Positions 16,719-23,374 of a stretch of 43,795 nucleotides of DNA are shown here, in pieces. The stretch is taken from contig CADBYS010000027.1 of assembly GCA_902798965.1 (NCBI GenBank), forward strand, positions 1-43,795, given 5' to 3'. The stretch is from an uncultured Bacteroidales bacterium (GTDB lineage: Bacteria; Bacteroidota; Bacteroidia; Bacteroidales; Paludibacteraceae). The translations under genes and the position numbers were made by a program. The first letter of the stretch is position 1, and the number at the start of each line of letters is the position of its first letter. The notes beneath the pieces were generated by a model, which worked only from the letters and a program-made list of their open reading frames with translations, did no database searches and was not told where the DNA came from.

Positions 16719-17213
16719 TTATTGCATTCCGCTAAGATGAACTTGATAGATCAGTGTGGAGTAGGGCGGAATGAATCCGTAGTAACCTTCCGTACCTACA
16801 CCTTCTGTTCCGTAGCCCAGGTCGTAGGGGATGAACAGCATATAATCGTCGTTCACGTGCATCTTCTGCACTCCCTCGCTGAAGCCCTTGACTACGCTCT
16901 GCAGGTTGAATACGGCTCCGGTGGCTTCCTCCAGCAGGTTGCCGGTGTTGTAGCCGCCGTAACTGGTAATCAGGTACAACTTGTAATCCACGATCACCTG
17001 CGAATCGTAGTTCGGGCGGCTTTGTGTGGGATTGATCGTTGTGCCGTTCAGATTCTTGTACTGCAAACCGGACTCGGTTGTTACTACGCCGGGTTGCGTC
17101 TTGTTCTGCTCCAGCCAGCGGGAGTTCAGCGCTTTCCAGTCTAGGTAATCATCCTGCTTGCACGACGTCAGCGCTACAAGCATGAAGAGAATATATACAA
17201 TCTTTTTATTCAT
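16719..17213 (-). CDS. FKBP-type peptidyl-prolyl isomerase lipoprotein
   Basis: A 164-residue lipoprotein (MNKKIVYILFMLVALTSCKQ; lipidated Cys18). The C-terminal half is FKBP-like: ESGLQYKNL, VIVDYKLYLI, FNLQSVVKGFSEGVQKM, YMLFIPYDLGYGTEGVG and IPPYSTLIYQVHL. FKBPs catalyse prolyl cis-trans isomerisation; this one would work on the periplasmic side of the envelope. Compared with canonical members the VxVHY and GxLxxG surroundings are degenerate, so activity may be low. Start at 17213 is chosen for the signal peptide; residues upstream have no family match. It is separated by 43 nt from envC and by none from the next gene. Confidence 0.85.
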   Translation of the reverse strand: MNKKIVYILFMLVALTSCKQDDYLDWKALNSRWLEQNKTQPGVVTTESGLQYKNLNGTTINPTQSRPNYDSQVIVDYKLYLITSYGGYNTGNLLEEATGAVFNLQSVVKGFSEGVQKMHVNDDYMLFIPYDLGYGTEGVGTEGYYGFIPPYSTLIYQVHLSGMQ

Positions 17214-17256
17214 CGTTTTCTGTTTATTCTGCTTAAATCTGTCAACCGTCAAACAA

Positions 17257-18423
17257 TTATTGAGCTATCCACAGTTCGGGGTTTTGCAACTCTCTGTCTT
17301 GCCAAACCTGGAATTGCAGCTCGGTCTTGTTGTCCTGATCGGGGTTGGAGGCAATCTTGCCTATAGCTTGTTTGGCTACTACCTTGTCGCCGGGCTTGAC
17401 TGCCGGTGTCTGTATGCCTGTATATACGGTACGGTAATTACCGTGCTGAATGATGATGGCATAGGTCGAACCCATCACCATGCATGTGGTTACTTCGCCT
17501 TCATATACGGCGCGCGCATCGCTGCCGGCTGTGGTTTGGATATAGATACCTTTGTTGTTGATCGTAACGTTCTCGTAGATGTCGTGCTGATGCTTGCCGT
17601 AATGTCCGCTGATGAATCCTTTGGCTACAGGCCAAGGCAGTCGTCCTTTGTTGGCGGCAAAACCTCCGGCTATCAGCTCCTGCTCCTTGGTCAACTGTTG
17701 CTTGCGGTCAACCTGCTGTGCAATGGCTTTTTCGATCTGTTTATTTAGCTCCTCAATCTTCTTCTGCTGTTTCTTTTGCTTCTGTACCAGCTCTTTCTCT
17801 TTCTTTTTCAGGTCTTGCAGCATGGATTTCTGTTTGCGCTCGTTGCGTGCCAGTTGGTCTTTCTCGCGTTGTTGCGTCTTCAGTGCCGCGTCTTTCTCCT
17901 TGCGGTTATCCTCGAGCAGGTTAGCCTGAATCTGTATGTCAGCCTTCACGTTCTCGATGCGTGATACCTGTTCCTGGCGGTAGGCTGCAAACTCGCGCAT
18001 GTAACGCACGCGACGGAAGAGCTGGTTGAAGTCCTGTGCCGAAAGCAGGAACAATAGCGGCGACTGCTGCAGATCGGCATAATGCGTGAGCTGAACGAGC
18101 TTGGCATAATCCTGCTTGAGCGAATCCAACTCGTACTCCAGACGTGTCTTCTCGCTGTGCAGACGTGTCTGCTCCTGATCCAAAGCAACCAACTCGTTAC
18201 TGATAGAGTTGATAAGTTTCTTACGCGTACGGATATCTTGCCCGATCAGGTTGAGCTTGTTCTCCGTAGCTTTCTCGTTCTGCTTCGTTTCCTTAATCAT
18301 CTTGCCGGTCTGCTCAATCTGCTCGGCGTACTTTTTCTGCTGTGCCTGCAGCTCCTTGAGCGTCTGTGCCTGCATGCTGAGCGCAGTCAGCAGAACGAAT
18401 AGAATAGTGAAATATCTGTTCAT
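17257..18423 (-). CDS. EnvC-like murein hydrolase activator (degenerate LytM domain)
   Basis: A 388-residue periplasmic protein. After a signal peptide (MNRYFTILFVLLTALSMQAQ) comes a long coiled coil, about residues 22-245, rich in Lys, Glu and Gln. The C-terminal M23/LytM domain starts at LPWPVAKGFISGHYGKHQHD. Active LytM enzymes need the His and Asp of HxGxD and a later HxH. Here the positions read NKGIYI and VYTGIQ, so zinc ligands are missing, as in E. coli EnvC. The protein therefore probably activates a cell-wall amidase at the division site rather than cutting peptidoglycan. It lies between the FKBP and DUF4292 lipoprotein genes. Confidence 0.88.
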   Translation of the reverse strand: MNRYFTILFVLLTALSMQAQTLKELQAQQKKYAEQIEQTGKMIKETKQNEKATENKLNLIGQDIRTRKKLINSISNELVALDQEQTRLHSEKTRLEYELDSLKQDYAKLVQLTHYADLQQSPLLFLLSAQDFNQLFRRVRYMREFAAYRQEQVSRIENVKADIQIQANLLEDNRKEKDAALKTQQREKDQLARNERKQKSMLQDLKKKEKELVQKQKKQQKKIEELNKQIEKAIAQQVDRKQQLTKEQELIAGGFAANKGRLPWPVAKGFISGHYGKHQHDIYENVTINNKGIYIQTTAGSDARAVYEGEVTTCMVMGSTYAIIIQHGNYRTVYTGIQTPAVKPGDKVVAKQAIGKIASNPDQDNKTELQFQVWQDRELQNPELWIAQ

Positions 18424-18438
18424 AATGTTTGTAACTTT

Positions 18439-19146
18439 CTACTTGAATGATTTTAGCAATTGCTCAACCGACACTTGCCGATAGCTTGTTACATCTGTCG
18501 GACGCAGGTTAAGCTGCATGTTTTTTTGCATGGATGAGGTACTGATGATTGCCGTACCCTGTATGTTCGCTTGCGTTGTTTGCAGGGTGAGTTGCGGCTC
18601 ATCGGCATGCGCCAATATGCGCTCGTCAATCCATGTATCTATGTCGTCAAGCGTGATGCGCGCACCCATTTGCGCTATTTGTTCAGCATTCAACTGCGAG
18701 TATTGCCGGTTCACCTTGTCGATGACGGTCAGTCCCTGTTCGCCCAACTCGAAGCGGAACATCTCCATCCCGATGAACGGCATCAGACTTACCATCAGTC
18801 CTGTCCCGCGTTGCCATTTCATGCTGGCTGGGGTGCTCATCTGTTGTCCTTGCATGTTCACGATGATCGTCATGCGCGGGATGTACAGCGTTTGCACTTG
18901 TGCTTTTTTTGCCTCTTCGGCAGCGGCTATTGAGTCGGCTATGCGTTGTGCCTCCATGGCTTGCAAGCGCAGCCGCTCGGCTTCTGCCTCGGCTTGACGA
19001 ATCCTCTCTGCTTCTTTCGTTTCCTCTGCTGCTTTGGTCTCACGGGCTGTGGAAGTAGGGGTGGATTGAATCTTCTTCTTGCTTGCGCAACCGACAGCAG
19101 TCAGTGTTATGGCAAGCACGATCAGTGTATATAGAATCTTTTTCAT
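18439..19146 (-). CDS. DUF4292 lipoprotein
   Basis: A 235-residue lipoprotein (MKKILYTLIVLAITLTAVGCASKKK; Cys20). An Ala/Glu/Arg-rich helix follows at about residues 30-80. The rest, with ITIVNMQGQQMSTPASMKW, RGTGLMVSLMPFIGMEMFRF and LTVIDKVNRQYS, matches the DUF4292 family of Bacteroidetes, which resembles LolA/LolB-type half barrels. Such proteins may carry or receive lipids or lipoproteins at the outer membrane; this is inference. In many Bacteroidetes DUF4292 genes neighbour a TPR gene and an EnvC gene, as here, which supports cooperation in envelope assembly. Confidence 0.82.
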   Translation of the reverse strand: MKKILYTLIVLAITLTAVGCASKKKIQSTPTSTARETKAAEETKEAERIRQAEAEAERLRLQAMEAQRIADSIAAAEEAKKAQVQTLYIPRMTIIVNMQGQQMSTPASMKWQRGTGLMVSLMPFIGMEMFRFELGEQGLTVIDKVNRQYSQLNAEQIAQMGARITLDDIDTWIDERILAHADEPQLTLQTTQANIQGTAIISTSSMQKNMQLNLRPTDVTSYRQVSVEQLLKSFK

Positions 19147-19149
19147 TGT

Positions 19150-20676
19150 CTATTGTTGCTTTTCCAAAATAATCCTGTAATGTTCGTGTAGCGTCTCGTC
19201 GGGGGTCTCACCGGCGTATTCCAATGCTTTCTTTATATAGAACAGCGCCAGCGTATCTTGCCCTTGCAGGTGTAATATCCATGCATAGGTATCCAGGAAC
19301 GTGGGGTTGTTGCCGTCTTTCTGTATGGTGCGCTGACTCATCTTCTCGGCTTGCTTGAGGTCGCCGCCGCTGATGGCTAAGCTCCACGCGTAGTTGTTCA
19401 GCGTTCCGAGATGATCGGGTTGCAGTTTTAGCACCTCGTCGTAGGCGGCAAATGCCCGCGTGTACTCGCCTTGCTGCCCGAGCATATCGCCGTATAGGAT
19501 AAGCAGCGGCAGACGCTCCGTGGGCTCCTCGGCATGCTCTATCGCACGATCCAGCACGATAAGCATGGAGTCTATCTTGTTTTCCCGATAGCACAACAAA
19601 GCCTTGAAATATCCCCATTTCGGGTCGTCGGGAAGCAGGGCATAACTCTCAAGGATGAACTGCCTGTACTCCTCGTCTGTAGTTGTGCTGTCATCGCGCA
19701 TGAGATCTACTACTTGTTCGCGCAGCTCGCTGTTTGCAGGGTTCATGCTCAGTAGCGTTCGTCCTGCCTCCAGGGCTGCGTGAGGATCACCATGCTCCTT
19801 TTCGAAAGTAAGCAAGGCCTGATACACCTCTTGCTCCAGCGGATATTGCTCGCGCAGTTCGTTGAGCAGACGTTTTTGCTCATCGGCATCATAACCCAGC
19901 CATGCGTGATGCTGCTGCAACTTTTTCAGTTTGGTGCTCAGAGGCACATCCTGACTGATGAGTTGCTCGCTCAGCAGTTTCCTGCCTGTCACTTTGTCGC
20001 GTGTCTGATAGGCATCAATCAGGTAATGATCGGTGCGCATGGCGCGTACTCGGCCGTCGTTGGGGTTACGCTCCAGGTAGTTATCTAACACTTGTACCGC
20101 TGCGCGTCGGCTGCCCTGATCGCAAAGTATCTCGTAGCGGGTGAGTACCGAATATACGGTCGGCTCGCCGGTGAGTTTGTCTATCTTGTCCTGTATGGCT
20201 AATGCCTCTTTATAGTTACGCTCGTGGCGGAGTATATGTGCATGCAGGTCAAGGATGTCCATGTTCTTCGGCTCGCTCTTCTCCATCTCTTTCAATGTCT
20301 TGAAGGCGGTTGAACGCAGTCCCGCATCGTAACTTGCTACCACGTAACGATACCAATAGTCGTGCGGCGACCCCTCATAGGCGCGGCGGATAAGAGGGTA
20401 GGCTTTGTCCAAACCGTACAACGACTGATAGTATGCGCCCATCAGCGAACAAACGGTAGGATTAAGCGAATCGATCTTATAGCATAACTCCAGCATGAAA
20501 TATGCCTGCGCATGATCCTTCCTGTCCGAGGCATCCAACGCCGCATACAGATAGTAATCCAGACGCATCTGCTCCACGTCGCTTAACCTCCGCGCTTTGG
20601 CTTTGGGCTTCGCCTGTATCGTTCCGCTCATACCAAGCAGAACAACCGATAGCACTATGTATCGTATAATCCTCAT
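19150..20676 (-). CDS. Tetratricopeptide repeat protein (exported)
   Basis: A 508-residue protein with a signal peptide (MRIIRYIVLSVVLLGMSGTIQAK). It consists of TPR-type helix pairs, for example AYFMLELCYKIDSLNPTVCS, YKEALAIQDKIDKL, EYTRAFAAYDEVLKLQPDH with LGTLNNYAWSLA, and the closing QDTLALFYIKKALE. The NNYAWSL motif is common in Bacteroidetes TPR lipoproteins linked to DUF4292. It probably acts as a periplasmic scaffold for the neighbouring envelope genes. The stop lies 3 nt before the DUF4292 start, so translation is probably coupled. Confidence 0.85.
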   Translation of the reverse strand: MRIIRYIVLSVVLLGMSGTIQAKPKAKARRLSDVEQMRLDYYLYAALDASDRKDHAQAYFMLELCYKIDSLNPTVCSLMGAYYQSLYGLDKAYPLIRRAYEGSPHDYWYRYVVASYDAGLRSTAFKTLKEMEKSEPKNMDILDLHAHILRHERNYKEALAIQDKIDKLTGEPTVYSVLTRYEILCDQGSRRAAVQVLDNYLERNPNDGRVRAMRTDHYLIDAYQTRDKVTGRKLLSEQLISQDVPLSTKLKKLQQHHAWLGYDADEQKRLLNELREQYPLEQEVYQALLTFEKEHGDPHAALEAGRTLLSMNPANSELREQVVDLMRDDSTTTDEEYRQFILESYALLPDDPKWGYFKALLCYRENKIDSMLIVLDRAIEHAEEPTERLPLLILYGDMLGQQGEYTRAFAAYDEVLKLQPDHLGTLNNYAWSLAISGGDLKQAEKMSQRTIQKDGNNPTFLDTYAWILHLQGQDTLALFYIKKALEYAGETPDETLHEHYRIILEKQQ

Positions 20677-20692
20677 TTATTGCTTTCGACTA

Positions 20693-21337
20693 TCAAAACC
20701 TCTTCGGTGCCAATATATACAGGTTGTCCGGCAATATGCTTACTCTTACGCTCTGCTCTGCTGCGTACTCGTCGCCATCAATCATCACGCTGCCGTTGCA
20801 GTCGATCTGCAGGCTATCACCGGCTTTCAGGTTGTTGCCGTTCGCCACCTCGGCTATGCCGTCCTGTATGCTCGTCTTCACCCCGTGTGCACAGTTGATC
20901 ACGCGCTCTTCACCGGCCTTCAGCTCGCACAATGCCACGATGGCAGGCTTGTCGTCTATCTGCACCGACAACGTGTCGAATTGCAGCGGCTCGCTGCGAT
21001 TGAGCCAGCTGATAGCCGTGTTGCCGCGCAGAGGGATTCCCAAATGACGCGCAAGCGTGTTCGTCAAGCCCATAGGTATAATACCCAGAGCTGTATGCGT
21101 ACCTGCTAAGCCCTGCGCTACATCATGAACCGTTCCGTCACCGCCCACGGCTACTACCGCGTCAAAACCCATCATGGCATACTGCTTAGCCAGCGAAGTG
21201 GCCTGAGTAGCCTGCTGACTGAACACAATATTCTCCAGCCACTGACTCTTGTCCAGCAACTCCATGATCAACTTCGGCATGCGCCGCTTGTTCTGCGTAC
21301 CCGACATCGGGTTGATGATAAATGCTATATTTTTCAT
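20693..21337 (-). CDS. Diacylglycerol/lipid kinase family protein (short)
   Basis: A 214-residue protein of the DAGK-catalytic/YegS type. It starts MKNIAFIINPMSG; the nucleotide-binding motif is VVAVGGDGTVHDVAQGL, then LGIIPMGLTNTLARHLGIP. The ATG at 21337 is chosen because upstream codons have no family match. These kinases phosphorylate diacylglycerol or related lipids at the membrane. Usual length is about 290-310; here the C-terminal beta-sandwich is short, ending with the expected DGDEYAAEQSVRVSILPDNL-type strand. The middle seems compressed rather than cut off. This is the first gene of the minus-strand run and lies downstream of a good promoter. Confidence 0.85.
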   Translation of the reverse strand: MKNIAFIINPMSGTQNKRRMPKLIMELLDKSQWLENIVFSQQATQATSLAKQYAMMGFDAVVAVGGDGTVHDVAQGLAGTHTALGIIPMGLTNTLARHLGIPLRGNTAISWLNRSEPLQFDTLSVQIDDKPAIVALCELKAGEERVINCAHGVKTSIQDGIAEVANGNNLKAGDSLQIDCNGSVMIDGDEYAAEQSVRVSILPDNLYILAPKRF

Positions 21338-21425
21338 AACTTTGTTATATTCTTCGTAACATTGTTTCTGTCGTCTGCCTGCCGCTAATTGCACTACACG
21401 GAAAGGCACATACCATTTGCGCCTG

Positions 21426-21457
21426 CAAAGTTACGAAAAAAAAATGATATTTGCAAA
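21426..21457 (-). promoter_or_regulatory. Promoter of the twelve-gene minus-strand operon
   Basis: On the minus strand TTTG (21454-21457) and TAACTTTG (21426-21433) are 20 nt apart. The -33 box lies in the palindrome ATTTGCAAAT at 21449-21458. No other equally good promoter was seen between the following genes, whose gaps are 43 nt or less. Confidence 0.75.
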
Positions 21458-21533
21458 TTTTTCGGCAAAAAAGTTGCGGGAAAATAGAAAAAAGTATAAG
21501 AATACAAAAAAAAGTAAAAATATTCGCGGAATA

Positions 21534-21565
21534 TTTGCAAATGTCAGATTTTTTTTGTAACTTTG
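21534..21565 (+). promoter_or_regulatory. Promoter of the Na/Pi cotransporter gene
   Basis: TTTG at 21534-21537 and TAACTTTG at 21558-21565 with a 20-nt spacer. The -33 box again lies in ATTTGCAAAT (21533-21542). The segment around the -7 box is nearly identical to that at 43375-43405. Confidence 0.75.
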
Positions 21566-21623
21566 TAGCGTAATTTGCAGTAATGCGGCTATATATTCGA
21601 CTAACTACAAATAAATCAATAAT

Positions 21624-23333
21624 ATGCAATTTGCTTTACAGATTATTACGCTCATCGGCTCCGTAGCGATGCTCATGTACGGAATGAAGGTGATGAGTGA
21701 AGGCCTGCAGAAGATGGCAGGTAGCAAACTGAGCAACGTGCTTGGCACGATGACTACCAACCGCTTCTCCGGCGTGCTGACCGGCGCGTTCATCACGGCA
21801 GCCGTACAGTCGTCAACAGCCACAACCGTGATGACCGTTTCGTTCGTCTCGGCGGGTATTCTTAGCCTGGTGCAAGCCATCTCCGTGATCATGGGTGCGA
21901 ACATCGGTACTACGTTCACGGCGTGGATCATGGTGCTTGGCGGCAGTTCGTTCGATATGCGCCTTGTGGTGTATGCTACCATCGTTCTGGCTGTTGCGCT
22001 TATCTACACCAAGAAGAACGCCAACCTCGGCGATTTCCTCATCGGTCTGTCGTTGATGCTCTTGGGCTTGACTACCCTGAAGATCAACGCAACGGAGATG
22101 AAGCTCGACGAGATCGATGCCGTCCGTAACTTCTTTGATTCCACATCCAGCTACGGCTATGGCAGCTACTTCCTCTACCTGCTTGTAGGCGGCATACTGA
22201 CCTTTGCCGTGCAATCATCAGCTGCTATCATGGCCATCACCATGACGCTCTGCTCGGTTGGCGTACTACCGATAGATATGGGTATTTCGCTCGTCTTGGG
22301 TGAGAACATCGGTACTACCATCACCTCAAACATCGTAGCCCTCTCGGCTTCCGTTCAGGCACGCCGTGCCGCTATGGCGCACTTGGTATTCAACCTGTTC
22401 GGTGTCGTTTGGGTACTCATCGTCTTCCGTCCGTTTGTGGGCTTCGTGTGCTCGCTGTGGGGAATCCCGTTTGAGCCGGGTGTTCGCCCCGAGAACGGCC
22501 TGTCTCCGGAAAAACTGAGCGCCATCCTCGCTACGTTCCACACCTTGTTCAACGTAATCAACACCTGTATATTGATAGGATTCATCTCCTTACTCGAGAA
22601 ACTCGTTTGTGTACTCATCCCGTCGAAGCCCGAGGGCGACGAAGATTCTGCCCTCAAGTTTATCACCGGTGGCCTGATGTCAACCTCCGAGCTCTCAATC
22701 ATGCAGGCTTGGCATGAGATTCACGTCTTTGGTGTTCGTACGCGCCGTATGATTGATATGGTCAGCGACTTGTTCCACACTACCGATGAACAGGAGTTCG
22801 TGAAGATCTACTCCCGCATTGAGAAGTACGAAGGTATATGCGACCGAATGGAGGTGGAGATCGCCGGTTACCTGAATGCGGTAGCTGACGGTCGTCTGTC
22901 TGAGCAATCCAAGCACGAGGTACATAAGATGCTCCGTATCGTCAGCGAGCTGGAGTCCGTAGGCGATGCCAACTTCAACCTCTCACGCTACATGTCTTAC
23001 CGCCATCGCGACAAACTAAAATACACCGAGGAGCAGAACCGCAACATCGAGATGATGGAGTCCTTGCTCGCTCAGTCCATGAATAAGATGGTTGATGCAC
23101 TCGACAAGGTACACATCTCCGATTCCGAGTTCGTGGAGATGATGAGCATCGAAACGGAAATCAACAACTTCCGCGACGACCTCAAGGCGGAGAACACCAT
23201 GAACGTTACCGAGCATGTTTACGACTACCTGACAGGTGTCAACTACATGGATACCATCTCCGAGTTTGAGAAGATGGGCGACTATATCATCAACGTTGAG
23301 GAAGCCATCTACGAAAAGAAACACGACAAATAA
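21624..23333 (+). CDS. Na/Pi cotransporter family protein with PhoU-like tail
   Basis: A 569-residue inner-membrane protein of the NptA/YjbB type. The two inverted PNaS repeats carry the hallmark QSSTATTVMTVSF and QSSAAIMAITMTL, and each is followed by the G-A/E-N-IGTT motif (GANIGTTFTAW, GENIGTTITSN). About eight to ten membrane segments fill residues 1-330. The cytoplasmic part from about 355 on is PhoU-like and helical (VRTRRMIDMVSDL, RYMSYRHRDKL). It would import or export phosphate with sodium. No signal peptide is separate from the first membrane helix. It has its own promoter and about 42 nt follow before gcvP, holding a palindromic element. Confidence 0.92.
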   Translation: MQFALQIITLIGSVAMLMYGMKVMSEGLQKMAGSKLSNVLGTMTTNRFSGVLTGAFITAAVQSSTATTVMTVSFVSAGILSLVQAISVIMGANIGTTFTAWIMVLGGSSFDMRLVVYATIVLAVALIYTKKNANLGDFLIGLSLMLLGLTTLKINATEMKLDEIDAVRNFFDSTSSYGYGSYFLYLLVGGILTFAVQSSAAIMAITMTLCSVGVLPIDMGISLVLGENIGTTITSNIVALSASVQARRAAMAHLVFNLFGVVWVLIVFRPFVGFVCSLWGIPFEPGVRPENGLSPEKLSAILATFHTLFNVINTCILIGFISLLEKLVCVLIPSKPEGDEDSALKFITGGLMSTSELSIMQAWHEIHVFGVRTRRMIDMVSDLFHTTDEQEFVKIYSRIEKYEGICDRMEVEIAGYLNAVADGRLSEQSKHEVHKMLRIVSELESVGDANFNLSRYMSYRHRDKLKYTEEQNRNIEMMESLLAQSMNKMVDALDKVHISDSEFVEMMSIETEINNFRDDLKAENTMNVTEHVYDYLTGVNYMDTISEFEKMGDYIINVEEAIYEKKHDK

Positions 23334-23337
23334 CAGC

Positions 23338-23357
23338 GTCAGCCAATCTTGGCTGAC
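23338..23357. repeat. REP-like palindrome (type B) between Na/Pi gene and gcvP
   Basis: GTCAGCCAATCTTGGCTGAC: perfect 9-bp arms around TC. It shares the CCAATCTTGG centre with the type-A REPs near gdhA. Lacking a T tract, it is not a standard terminator. Confidence 0.6.
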
Positions 23358-23374
23358 CAAACAATCTACATACA

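Noticed and set aside
23334-23362. Palindrome after the Na/Pi gene as an intrinsic terminator
   Set aside because: A stem is present but no T tract follows on the plus strand; better explained as a REP-type element.
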